Shown piece by piece: positions 43,742 to 55,258 of a DNA stretch of 64,000 nucleotides. This stretch comes from Aquatica leii (lineage: Eukaryota; Arthropoda; Insecta; Coleoptera; Lampyridae). The DNA lies in the NCBI GenBank assembly GCA_035610365.1, contig CM069435.1, positions 91,793,389 to 91,857,388 on the forward strand, in the 5' to 3' direction. Position 1 is the first letter of the stretch, and every line of letters starts with the position of its first letter. The notes beneath the pieces were generated by a model. It made no database searches and was not told where the DNA came from. It saw only the letters and a program-made list of their open reading frames with translations. The translations under genes and the position numbers were made by a program.

Positions 43742-45499
43742 ATGTTGAAAAAACTGATATTGCTGTTTTGGTGGGTTACAAGCAGCTACGGCCTTATATT
43801 ATTAAACGATAGTTTTATTAATGTGCAAAGCTGTGTCCAACAAACAATTGAAAACGTTTACAACGCTGATGACGATTTAATCTTTATACACGATGATTTG
43901 GGTAAAGACGTTTTTCCTGATTATATACCGCACATGCACGTAATCACAGATTGGGTTAGTTTACTAAAAAATGTACGCCACATAAGAAAGATTGTTGGAA
44001 ATGTCATTAATATCGTAATGCATTTAAAAATTGATAGCACTTTGAGTAACGTATTGGAAAAAATTTTGATGCACTTAAGAACGGTCCAGTCAGTGCCGGC
44101 TACCAGAAATGTGTTATTCATTACATATGTTTCTATGTTCAGTCCTCCACTAGAAATATTTAAAGAGCTATGGAATAAGGAAATGATGAACATAGTTTTA
44201 CTAACTTACAACGCATTTGGATCTTCTAAATTATATTATACAGATCCAACCGCTCCTGCCAATCAGTGTGGCTTAAAGCTTGACTACTTACAAACGCCAA
44301 GCTGCGATTGTAAAGATAAGATTTATTTTCCAAAAGTTATAAGAAAATATTATAATTGCGAGGTAACGTTTGTTTTTAATAAGGATTTAAAATCGGAAAG
44401 ATATACAACTCCATGGATTAATTCTACATACTTGATCTTAAATTTAATTACGAATCATTTAAACACAACCTTAAAAGAATCGTTTAATAACGCTGTAATT
44501 CCAAAAACTAATTTTGTTATAATGCCGCACACGATGGGCTCTAACGCGTGTGCTACTTCGTCGTGTGCGCGAATATATCTTCAAGAAGATGTTATTTGGA
44601 GTGTTCCACCACCAGTAAAAATTCCATCAATGGCTGTTTTAAAAATTGCGTTTAAACCAGTCGTGTGGATGTCAGTTGTGTTGGTATTTGTGTTTACGTC
44701 AGTGGTGTGGATAATCATAAGTAAACACTTAAACGGTGTAGTGGACTATGGAGCTGCTATTATAGATATATTATCAATTACAGTGTTAGGGTCAGCAAAT
44801 ACAGTACCGAAGCATTATATACTGCGATTTATACTTATTATGTACGTTATATATTGCATTCACATACAAACAGCTTTTACTTCAAATCTAATAAAAATTT
44901 TGACTATTACTCAGTACGAACCACACATTAAGAATATGGAAGAATTGCTTCATTCTGACATCCCCATCTTAATAGACAAAGGCATATACAGCTGGATTCG
45001 TTACATGCCGTTCGAAAATAACTCTTACCGTGTTATCCGAGAGCGAATCATAGTATATTCTATCGAAGAAGTATTGTGGTTAGCTGAAAAGAATCACAGC
45101 CAATTTTCTATTATGTGGACAGAAGATCAATTTAACGGGGCTCGATTAGATGTAAATAAACAGTTCTATTATTTTGTGGATAATTTTTATTCTGGCAGTC
45201 TAAAATATATTTTATCCTCCACATTAGAAGCTTACTTTTGGTTTCCTCTAAATAAAATGATGAGCGTTATCATTGAATCAGGGTTGGTAGATAAAAACAC
45301 TAAAGATTTAAAAATAAAAGAATATCTAAGAGACGACATCAAAGACGAGGATAAGATTGTAATATCTTTAAGTCACCTGCATTCAATATTTCTGTTAGGA
45401 GGCGTTGGAATAATTGTTTCAATAGTTGCTTTTATAGGCGAGCACGTCGTGTACTTCGTACAGCAGAGGGATGTAAAATTGCAAACTCAGCTTAAATAA
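43742..45499 (+). CDS. divergent ionotropic receptor (IR-D), single exon
   Basis: A complete 585-residue IR of a second subfamily. It has a signal peptide (1-17), SCVQQTIENVYNADD at 30-44, NQCG at 174-177 and PVKIPSMAVLK at 291-301. M1 is ~307-327, the pore IIDILSITVLGS 340-351, and the gating helix IHIQTAFTSNLIKILT 373-388. S2 is ~389-540 and the final helix LHSIFLLGGVGIIVSIVAFI 546-565. The CVQ.TI.N, NQCG, K.P.M..LK and IHIQ landmarks are shared with IR-A/B/C, but overall divergence is large. AATAAATAAA at 45546-45555 is a likely poly(A) signal. A near-identical copy starts at 63889 and a broken relative is at 17457-17877. Ligand and co-receptor unknown. Confidence 0.88.
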   Translation: MLKKLILLFWWVTSSYGLILLNDSFINVQSCVQQTIENVYNADDDLIFIHDDLGKDVFPDYIPHMHVITDWVSLLKNVRHIRKIVGNVINIVMHLKIDSTLSNVLEKILMHLRTVQSVPATRNVLFITYVSMFSPPLEIFKELWNKEMMNIVLLTYNAFGSSKLYYTDPTAPANQCGLKLDYLQTPSCDCKDKIYFPKVIRKYYNCEVTFVFNKDLKSERYTTPWINSTYLILNLITNHLNTTLKESFNNAVIPKTNFVIMPHTMGSNACATSSCARIYLQEDVIWSVPPPVKIPSMAVLKIAFKPVVWMSVVLVFVFTSVVWIIISKHLNGVVDYGAAIIDILSITVLGSANTVPKHYILRFILIMYVIYCIHIQTAFTSNLIKILTITQYEPHIKNMEELLHSDIPILIDKGIYSWIRYMPFENNSYRVIRERIIVYSIEEVLWLAEKNHSQFSIMWTEDQFNGARLDVNKQFYYFVDNFYSGSLKYILSSTLEAYFWFPLNKMMSVIIESGLVDKNTKDLKIKEYLRDDIKDEDKIVISLSHLHSIFLLGGVGIIVSIVAFIGEHVVYFVQQRDVKLQTQLK

Positions 45500-45868
45500 C
45501 ATTTTGTGTCTAGTGTGCTTTCATTTACTTATGTGTTAATCGCAAATAAATAAACAATATTACTGTTTCTTTTCACAAAATAAAATATTTAAAAATGTGT
45601 AGATTTTATTTAGTGTTAGAAAACATTGGTGCTATTTTTTTTCTACAATGATTTTTTTATCATTTTTAAATTATTTGATTCTATTTACAGTTATTAAAAT
45701 CTGAATTGTTAATTGAAAGTCACATTATCAGTACGAAGTCTAATACGTCAAAAACACAAAAACGTTAATCAATAGCTGTAGTAAACGTAATAGATAAGTT
45801 TATTTTTACACAAATCAATAGTCACTTACATCGCTGCGATTTGTCTTGTCAAGTCAAGTTATGCTATC
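45500..45868. other. IR-D 3' flank
   Basis: AT-rich, containing the AATAAATAAA poly(A) signal candidate at 45546-45555. No further gene. Confidence 0.5.
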
Positions 45869-45944
45869 TGTTACGTGCAAAAGATGTTATTAAATAATTT
45901 TCTATTAAAATGAAACATGAACGATGATTTTACGCGGTGCTCAG
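45869..45944. repeat. fragment resembling the start of the gypsy-family LTR
   Basis: TGTTACGTGCAAAAGATG is followed after gaps by GGTGCTCAGTG, similar to the first ~80 bp of the solo LTR at 39224. Too short and diverged for certainty. Confidence 0.3.
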
Positions 45945-47048
45945 TGCTACAAGCTTAAAGGTGTTACGAACCTAGCTGGGCCAACTTGCACTAGTCGGAA
46001 AGGAGATTCAAGTAAATAGAATTTAAAGGACACAAGATCTTACTAAGTAAAAACTTTTGTTTCGATCAAGACAGAAGGTCCAAAGGTTGTAACAAAATCA
46101 GGTTCATAATCCTCAACGAACCCAAAAAAAAAGATAGATATGTACAACTCTAATTTAATATTGTCTATTATTAACGAGCACAAAAATGTATATTAAGTTA
46201 TTAACAACGAGAATCAAAAATGTATCGTGAATTATTTAACAATGGTTATATAAATACCGGAAGTATCGGCAACACACAATACATAGGCTTAAATTAGACA
46301 GCATACACACACAAAAATTATTAATGAAAATATTTGAATGGTATTAGAACAATTTTTGTAATTACGTAAGTTAGAATAACAAGCAAATATTTTGTGAGAG
46401 ACCTTTATGATACAAATGTAATTAAATAAAACTTACCCACAATCCAATACTTGCCCGAAGAAAACGTTTTCCTCGTTGAGTCGAACTGGAATGTTAATGA
46501 ACAGAGCAATTTGTGTTAGCACAATGACTCATGAAAGCAAAAATCTACAAACCTATTAATTAATGCTAAAAGAAATTAAACATAAAAACCGGTTATCGAA
46601 TGCTGTTACAAACATTAAATTAAAGAAAATATTGCAGTCCATGGACTTGTAAGTAAAAACGCATCAGAGTCAATCTTCTTGTCGAGACTTTGTTTTTGGC
46701 TTTAACGTAGGCCTTCCAAATTATAATATTTCCATTAAAGTATTTGGTCAATATTATCCCTTCATTGGTGGAGAATACACCGAACACATGTAGATTGACA
46801 CGTGTCGGGTCGTGCCTGGGGTGAATAAACTAATAGACATGCGTTTTTGTTTTATAGCATAGCCTTAACGCAAGCCGATTAAAATTAATGTAAACATCGC
46901 AAGCACGAACTTAAGTAATGGACGGTTTAACGTCTTGACAGGAAAGGAAGTAAAAGTAAAACTCGTTAAAAGGAGTCGAAAGTAGAAATCTAACTTTAGT
47001 GTAATGTATATACAGAGTATTACATTTTGAAATTTATTCACATAACAT
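45945..47048 (-). mobile_element. LTR, family L2 (copy c), inverted
   Basis: The reverse complement aligns with L2-a. TGCTACAAGCTT at the left is the inverse of the L2-b end, CCAACTTGCACTAGTCGG and AAGATCTTACTAAGTAAAAAC are shared, and the right end ...CACATAACA is the inverse of the TGTTACGTG start. No primer-binding site or coding sequence adjoins it. Confidence 0.65.
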
Positions 47049-47520
47049 ATTTGAAAACATACAAAAAAACGAAAATAAAAGTCAAAATGGGGACCAGACG
47101 AAAAAGGCAACAGCGTAAAAATAAACCTCTAGTCGTTGTCAATTAAAGGAACTTTGTCCGGTGTACACACTATTGGAACCTACCTTTTATTGCGTAATAA
47201 CATTTCTAAAGACGAAAAAATGTTACTTGTGACTAAGTAAATTGATCACACACTTCGTTACAGTTTAAAAATCAAACTTTTATTACATTCATAAAATGAA
47301 TTGTATAGTAACGTTAATTTAAAATCGTTTATCAGAAACTAAAAGCTAATAACAGTTAACAAATAATTAAACCAAATAAAATGATTAAGACGATTCATTG
47401 TTATTGGTCAATTTCTACTTCAGTTCGACAAGACGCGTCGTTTAGTCGCTCTGTCATGGTCTATATTCTGCGATTATTAAAAGCGATCTCTAATTAAATG
47501 TTGTATGTGGTTGTGTGAGT
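47049..47520. other. intergenic DNA, possibly the left end of a PIF/Harbinger element
   Basis: A CGTTTAGTCG string at 47441 recurs inverted near 50073, possibly traces of terminal repeats. Nothing else recognised. Confidence 0.3.
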
Positions 47521-48690
47521 GTGGTCCAACATAAAATTAATTATTGATATGAAGAAAACAGTGTCTGCTGTAATTACCCTGCTGATGGCAGAGGAAGAGG
47601 AGGAAGAAGATGCTTTATTAACAATTTTATGCAAGCCACGAAAAAAAAACATTTTTTTTTAAATAGAAACAGTGAAGAAGGTTTCATGACTTTGACCAAA
47701 AGGCATTTAATTGACGATGAGACTAAATTTCGATAATACTTTAGGCTTTCCAAAAATCAGTTTGTTGATGCACTCGCTTATATATCTGACGATATTTAAA
47801 AAGTGCTTTCTACGTTTGTAAAACATCCTATTTCTGCTTTTGAAATGCTTGCTGTAACATTGAGGTGAGTTATCAATATTGTAATAATTGTTCAATTAGG
47901 TACCTACTGTATTTTCATTGTATAGATTTCTTTCAACCGGCAAATCATTCCGATCTATGGCTCCTAATTACAGAATATCTCATAATCACATCAGTAAAAT
48001 AGTGAGAAAAGCTTTGGCCGCACTACGCAATACTCCCAATTTATTTGCCATAGCCTATAAAAACCGATTTGAAGCAAATTGCTAGTGAATTTTACAAGAA
48101 ATGAAATTTTCCAAATTGTTTGTCCAAGAAAACACAGAAACTCTGTATTTTAACTGCAGTCTTATTTTTCTATAGTCATGTTAGCTGTTGATGCCCGATA
48201 TAAATTCATATCGGTCAATACTGGTGCTTATGAAAAGAAATTTTTCAAAAATTGTTCATTTATAAAGTTATACATTGTAAAGAATTTATGCCAGAAGATG
48301 ACGTTTTATTGATCAAGCCAGGGCAGATGTACAAAAACGAGTTTTTAATTATTGAGTCCATAGAACTTCGAAAAATGCTTTTGGCATTTTATGTCAAGCT
48401 TTTGATATATTTTATACGCCCATTGCAACGTGTCCATCCCTCGTAGAAGATATTGTTATAGTTTCGTGCTGCTTGAATAATTTGTTAAGAGATGCACGCA
48501 CAATCACCCAAGAGGAAGATTTTAATAATCAGATGCTCAAGAACAATATGATAACTTTATTTTATACTGGTGGCAACTCTTCAGCAATAGCTTTTGAAAA
48601 TAGAAATAATTTAAAGAATTATTTCAGCAGTAGGTTTGGAAATGTTAGTTGGCAAATGAAGCACGTTACTAGAACAGATATCGAGTAGTA
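47521..48690 (+). pseudogene. PIF/Harbinger transposase remnant with an intron
   Basis: Frames in order: a Glu-rich start (47550-47615), NSEEGFMTLTKRHLIDDETKFR then YFRLSKNQFVDALAYISDDI (about 47670-47800), and HPISAFEMLAVTLR ending at 47864. A 61-bp GT-AG intron (47865-47925) joins perfectly to FLSTGKSFRSMAPNYRISHNHISKIVRKALAALRN. Then come MLAVDARYKFISVNTGAYEKKFFKN (48178-48255), the HARBI1-type core with its Asp, and AFGILCQ.FDIFYTPIATCPSLVEDIVIVSCCLNNLLRDA (48385-48500). HARBI1-like proteins are the transposase half of a two-gene system. Frameshifts and deletions around 48080-48180 and 48250-48400 make this copy dead. Confidence 0.7.
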
Positions 48691-49165
48691 ACTTTTTATT
48701 ATTTAAAAAAAATGCAACTAAGTAAATGTGAAATAAAAATGATCGTTTCTTAATAATTATTTTAATTGCTTTAAAAATTACTGAATAAAGAACACAATTT
48801 TCGTTACTGTGCGCTTCATCACAGTTAGGTGCCACGTATCTAGTGAAATCGGTATAATTGAATGAAGCTTCAACTCAGGTGCTGAGTAACTAGTCTCTAT
48901 GACGAGATGAATATGAGTTTATGCTGGATGAAAGATAAGTTGAACTACGGTATTCCCCACAATAATTCCAGTTGTGTTATTACTTGTAATACTTTCAGTT
49001 TGGCCCGGACAGCCAATGCTGAAGAAAAACTCATTACCGTCTCGACCATACTAGCAAAAAATAATTTAAATGGATGAGGCTTTCCCGACTCTTTCAAAAT
49101 CATAGATTCAATCTTTGTCATTAATTTTGTACGATCTTCTCTTCCTTTTGATAGAGTATCAAAAG
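48691..49165. other. spacer between convergent Harbinger genes
   Basis: No coding signature; AT-rich. Confidence 0.4.
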
Positions 49166-49870
49166 TTATTTTGATCGTAGTCTTTCTTTTCTTTTTCTGA
49201 TAAGCTTTTTTCTATTTTTTACTGCATCGTTTGCTATTTTTGTAGATTGTATTTCTTTGGAGTTGTCTGACATTTCTAAAGTGTCTTTTTCTTGCATTTC
49301 TAGAGTGTCTTCTTCTTGTATTTCTTGAGTATCTTCTTGTTGCATTTCTTGTGTTTTTTTAGCAATTCTTGAGTGACTAATTTTCATCTTCTTCTGGATT
49401 TCTTAGGAAGCTTTCTTCATCTATAAATACATTTGAGTTGTTTGAAGTATTAAAAAAAATTATTTAAGTCAACAATTGTAAAAAATATATCAAAAAAAAG
49501 TTTTACTTTGCAAATCTTTCAGTTGTCTCTAAGAAAAGTAAAGCATCCATGTGTTCCCATTTACTAGTCCGGCCGATGATCCAGTTCTTTGCTTATATTC
49601 CTTTTTCTTTTTCCAATAAACATCCTTCAGACTTTTTCATTTTTTTTTGCAATCTTCAACTTGAATCAAAACAGTCAAAATAAACAATTTAAATTGACTT
49701 TAAACACCAGGTACTACTTTTCTGTACATTCTTCAAAACTTCGTTCCATATGTTATCTCTGACATTCTGATCCAATATATTTTTCGCGTCGTATAATGCC
49801 GAGTTAATAGATAATTTCTCGTCCTCTTCTTTTGAAAAGCTATGTTTCTTTTACTTTTTGACATTATTAA
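49166..49870 (-). pseudogene. MADF-domain protein remnant (Harbinger partner gene)
   Basis: On the minus strand from 49870, degraded MADF pieces appear: an NIWNEV-like block and KCKKKWKSLKDVYWKKKKEYKQRTGSSAG (about 49665-49575; the K.KWK.LRD.y.r.. motif of MADF/Myb-like proteins). The C-terminal part, 49387-49166, is an uninterrupted 73-codon stretch with an imperfect Glu/Gln repeat (QEMQQEDTQEIQEEDTLEMQ) and a basic end. In PIF/Harbinger elements a Myb/MADF DNA-binding protein works with the transposase, and its convergent placement here fits. Frameshifted. Confidence 0.6.
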
Positions 49871-50109
49871 TAAGTAACACAACTAGCACACAAAACTCAC
49901 AACTGTTGCTGCGACTTTAAAACGCCGCGTCTTATTCCATTCAAAGCAATTCGATTGATAAACGTGTCGTCCTAACGCGACTTGTAACAACTTGTCAATG
50001 TACATAGACCAAACAACGCAAAGTGCATATGACTAATTCGCACGATTAGTCGTTACGTTTATTTAATTCGACTAAACGCTGTAGATAGACCGTAGGTACC
50101 TTTAGAGAT

Positions 50110-50335
50110 GAATTACTTTAAGTGTATATAGATTAGCTAGGTTTGATTATGGTTTAATTAATAAAATTCATAAAATTTATAGCGACAGGAACAGTTTGTC
50201 GGAGTAATTTAGAAATAAATTTAGATTCTAAGTTTAATGAGATTTAAAGGTTTTAAATTAACTTCTATAGCAGTTATGAGGATTCAAACTTAACAAAAAA
50301 CAAGAATTAGATGACTTTGTAATCTATAAAAAAAC
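50110..50335 (+). repeat. IR-E 5' flank, distal part (duplicate of 42632-42821)
   Basis: It shares AGGAACAGTTT.TCGGAGTAATTTAGAAATAA, TAACTTCTATA.CAGTTATGAGGATTC and CTATAAA...ACTGGTGTGG with the IR-D flank. The rest of the flank was displaced 13 kb to the right by nested insertions. Confidence 0.7.
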
Positions 50336-50795
50336 TGGTGTGGTTACCACACGACTTTCCTATAAGAAATTTTTACATATTTTTTATTTTTAAATTGAAG
50401 AAAAAACAAGCCAAAAGAATAAAGAGAAAAATTATTATTTTTAACGTATCTTGTTTTCTCTTCAAGATATGGAATTTTTTTCTAAAAAAATCGTCGCAGA
50501 CTGGAATCGAACCTAGATTATATTTGTGAATTTATTTTAAATTATAAATAAAATATCTAATAAACCATTAATTTTAGAATTTTTTTTATTTGAATTGTTA
50601 GGAAGACTTATCTCTATAAGAAACTGTAAAAATATTTCGATTAATTTACATACGCTCACTTCCGGTTTCTTAATAAGATCCATCTTTTGAAAGAACCGAG
50701 AGAATATGAAAAGCCAGCTCCATACCAAATTTCAAGTTAGTACGAACTTTATTGTCAAAAATACATTTTTTTTGATTAAGGAGACTTTCCTTATA
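50336..50795. mobile_element. hairpin-ended element, family M1 (copy c), split
   Basis: It begins TGGTGTGGTTACCACAC. The minus strand carries GGTTCGATTCCAGTCTGC near 50495-50512, a tRNA B-box-like match. The element is cut inside its terminal palindrome CTTTCCTTATAGGAAAG; the last six bases reappear at 63516-63521. Confidence 0.65.
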
Positions 50796-51440
50796 CACTG
50801 AGAGAAATCTGTAATCACTAGTTATGAATAGTATGTTCATAAATTACACATTTAATAAAATTTATAAAATATGAATTATATTATGATATGCATAATACGC
50901 ATACAACATTCCTAAGAGTGCAATTTGTATGCGTTACGTATATTCATGTATTATGAATATGGTTTATAAATGTAATCAAGTTAAGAATTGTTTTCATATT
51001 TTAACTAGTTATCACTATAGCGATAATTTTATCTTAAGTTATGAACAAACCTTCTTATATTATGATACATTAGCAAAACCAGCAGAACGTTTCACACGCA
51101 GATAGTGTGTGCGTTGCATCATCTATAGAAGTGATTTTATCAACTGATAAAAAGGTAAGCAAAATGTAATAAAATTGTCATATATTTCTGTTTTTTGAGT
51201 TCTAATGTTTGTATATTAATTATTTTCTGCGAATATACATACGATACAAATATTAGTACTTATAACACATTCACATACAAATTATAATTCTTGCGTAAGC
51301 TAGTAGGTACACATTATGTAATATAACGAAAATATATTACACTATAAAGTATGTATTTGTATGAGGTGTACAAAATTAACTTGCCGTTTATCTCAATGTG
51401 TGCATGGAATGCGTTTTTATTTTAACTTGACTTAGAATTA

Positions 51441-52470
51441 GTTATACAAGATGTTCAAAGTTATCTGTTTATTATTGCTACTTTCATTAATATTACGAAT
51501 TAGGTTAAATTAGCAAAGTTGAAACACTTTTTGTGGATTACGACATTGCAATCAAAAAAACAATCGAACCTCAAATTTTATCAATATTTATAAAAATACG
51601 ATTATTTTAATGGGACACTATATATTTTTACTTGTTTCAAAAATTTATAAACTTCTGAATAACAAATGTCGTTCTTCCTCAAATACGTTGTACAATTTCT
51701 CTGATTTTGTTTTGAAGTTTTAAAACATTACGGTATCGCTGCTTATACACTTTGTTTTTTGCAAAACCCCACAAAAAAAATTAGTGGCGTTAGGTCCGAA
51801 GAAAGTTTAGGTCAACGTATTGATGTGTTTGTACTTATTCATTTTTTATCAAAAGTCAGGATCTGTGAAGCAGCAAAAATTAATTAAGGAAATCGCTTAA
51901 GATTTTTGATAGTAAATGGACATAAAGCTCTCCGGCTACACTATCCTGATAGAACACTGGTCCAAGAACTCGCAAAGCTATTATATCTCACCAAATGGTG
52001 AGACTAAATTTATTTTTAGGAATTTGCAGATCTACTATAAGAGGATTTTTTCTATTCTAATGATTATTTTTTATTGAGTAGTAGTAAATTAGAAAATGAA
52101 CAAACCCTTTTTTATTTTGTTGTCGACAACCTACCGTTATTTTACGGAAAATAAACATGGCTAGCTTGGGTACATTATGGTTAAACATCACAACTTTAAA
52201 CGTCTCTCATTTTTTCTTATTTTTAAATTGAAAGTAGTAGTGCACAAACATTTCTTATTCAGAACTTTATGTTTTCTTAAAATATTCAAAAACATATAAG
52301 ATGTTTCATTAAAAAAATAGTATTTTTAAGAATATTGCTAAAACTCGATGTTCAATTGTTTTTTTGATTACACTGTCGCAAACTTTGCTAATCTAACCCA
52401 ATTTATAGTTTTAATAATAAGAAAGACAGCAATAGTGAACAGATAGTTGTGGACACGTTGTTTGCAATAT
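51441..52470 (-). pseudogene. old mariner-type transposon remnant with inverted arms
   Basis: Imperfect inverted arms of ~180 bp lie at about 51445-51640 and 52260-52468. Shared features are the TATCTGTT.A.TATTGCTA start and the TTAGCAAAGTT and AATCAAAAAAACAAT.GAAC blocks. Between them the minus strand encodes RPVFYQDSVAGELYVHLLSKIL (about 51965-51900) and, after a gap, LSSDLTPLIFFVGF..NKVYKQRYRNVLKLQNKIREIVQR (51795-51685). The latter matches the SPDLTPLDFFLWG...K.KVY...... tail of mariner transposases including the third Asp. It is heavily frameshifted. Confidence 0.65.
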
Positions 52471-53457
52471 AAATAAGTCTATATTGATAATTTTAAAGTA
52501 AAGCCATTGTCCATAAGATTTTGAACTACTTTTATATATTTGTTTGAATCGTGTCCATGTTATGGTAAAATAATTAAATACTCCCAATTGCACAGTTTAT
52601 GCAAGGATTGAAAATAATAGCTTTTGCCTACACATAGGTATACCTACTTTAGAAGTAGGTACCTTTAAAAAATAATTTAATAAGTATATTATTAACTTAT
52701 ACATATGTATGGATATGATATGATATCATAGTGTTTGTTCTCCATGTTTAATTGTACTGTCATTTATTATTTACACTTATTTATTGTTTTTAATCATTGA
52801 CTATTAAGTTTAGGACGTGTTCACGCTTGTTAAACTTCGGAGCAATTGCTCAAATATTCTACTGGCCTGATGAAGTTCACATTTAGTGCACGAAACGTCG
52901 CCATAAAGAAAAAACTGAGCAGTTTTTTTATGCCCCTCCTTGAATGAAGAATCGTTATTAGTTATGTATTAGTTCTTGTATTATGTGTTCTATTTAAATT
53001 ATTTAGTTGTAGAAGTATATGGTGGTGTACTTATAGCTGCATTAAAATTGTGTGATCATCGTAAAAAAAATAAACATTTTTTTAAACTCCAAATATATGT
53101 TTTACTAATTTATAAAGTGTATAGCAGAAATATTTGGTGATTATTTCGTATAAGAAGAGTAAAATTAACTCCGAAATTATGATTAATATTCATAATTGTT
53201 AATCCACTATTCTGATTATCACTTAATAAACAATACTTTATTTATCACATATTATGATTGGCTGCTTAAAAAGTTATTCTTTATTTAATTAGAGTTTATG
53301 AATATTAATCAAAAAATATAATCATAAAAAAATGTGATTATTCAGCATACATAATGAAACTACTTCGTTACTGGATGTGAATTATAATCATAATAGATGT
53401 GACTTAAATCACATATTACGATTACCTGGTTAAAATTTTATTCTTAATATGATCATT

Positions 53458-55258
53458 TGTTACATTTCAAAATTAACACAAAGTCACTGCCTGCAATGTA
53501 GTAACATAAACGGGGGTTGTGCCACTAGCTCAATGGAGAAGGGTGGGTTTTATTTAAAATTCCGTGAAAAATTGGAAACGCGATCGTCGTAAAAATGGAA
53601 CTAGAACGGTAAAATCGTCAAATAATCGGTAAGGGCGCCAATCAAGGATTTCTGTAAGGGTAGCTTTCAAACCCCTGATTACCTGAAAGCTCATCCGGTT
53701 GGTTATAACCCCAGAACTTACCTTGGGTTATAACAATTCTGAAAAACACTTAAACAAAAATTTACGTATGCGGCGGCTAAATGAATAAAAGCTCTTTACA
53801 TTTAACAATTTAACATTTATTGATTGAATATTTATAACCAAGACAAAATAAAATAACAAGTACTAATTGATATCAAATAAATTTGAATAAAAGAAATGAA
53901 ATAATCTTAAACAAACAAGAATGAACAATTTACACACAAAACATTACATTAAAATTAATAAAAGAAATGCTACTACAATAGCGTTAACTCGACGTTTTCA
54001 AATAACGCAATTAAATCTCAAGATCTTGGCCGCATATTTATAACAAACAAATTAAATAACACAAAAAAAACAATACAGTTTATAACATAAATATGTCCGA
54101 ACTTTAATTCGAACTAAACAAAATATAGTTTATAAGTCGTTACATTATCACATATTCGAAATACGAATCACTTCTCAACGCAACAAAACAAAGTTAATTG
54201 ATTTTAATTTCGCGCAAACACTATACGTGTTCATTGAAATAATTAGATTCAACGTTAGTCGTAATTTCAATTGACTTAAAAATTGAAAGCTTTTACTGCA
54301 TTTTTAATCGCGGGACACTGCACGATCAAACAACAAAATCGATAAATACCTTAATTCTTAATTGGTGACACCGGTTGAACTTTGGTCCAGTGGTTTTGAA
54401 AGCTAACACCTCGATGGACTTCGGCTGCTTCCCAAACAATAGAACAACGACGGAAGATATATCTCACAATTTAATTTTATAACCGCCAAAGGCGAATTTA
54501 GGATTTAATCACATACCACCACAACATTAAACCCCACAAACGTAACAGTTTATGTTTCAGAAATCACGAATTTTACACAAGCCGTACTATACGAAATTTG
54601 AAGAAAAGTAACATTTTTCTCCACCACCTTAATTTTCACGATTTCTGACTAACTTCCGCGGTTCTACATAACGTCAGAGGGTAAATTACCCTATATCTCC
54701 ACTACATCTCACGGTAACCGGTATTTTTCATCACGACCCACGATCGAATGATGCCAAAAAAATCTAACTTTTCCAACACTTCCTATCCCCTACTTAACTA
54801 ATTGCATGTGCGCAGTCAATTCGTGGTAAAAGAAAAAAACATTGAACAAACGAGAAAAACAAAGATGAAAATTATAATTAGTCGCGTGAATTTCCGCACG
54901 TCGACTTTGGTTCACACAAGAACGCTGAGACTTGCATTACTGCAGGTGGCTTAATCAAAGTGTAATTACCAAGAAAAATGTATCATCTTACATTCCACAA
55001 AGGAAGTCGTAAATTATAATGAATTGGTATTCTACGAAGATAACCAAATAAAGTACTAAATTAAACTCAAAATTACGGATCTTTATGCATTTAAAAGAAA
55101 ATTTCAATAATGATTGAAAGCAACTTGAAATATCATTAAACTCAAATCACACAAACAATAAACAAAACGTTCTTGATGCTAATACTAAATTAATAAATCG
55201 AAACACACAAAAAAAAACTTACGGTGTCTTTCACAACGAAATTCAAACGCAGGTAACA
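53458..55258 (-). repeat. 3' LTR of the gypsy element
   Basis: 1801 bp with TG...CA inverted ends (TGTTAC/GTAACA). In plus orientation it starts TGTTACATTTC and ends CGCAGGTAACA. Its partner is at 61483-63284. AT-rich with several internal AATAAA-like stretches. Confidence 0.9.
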
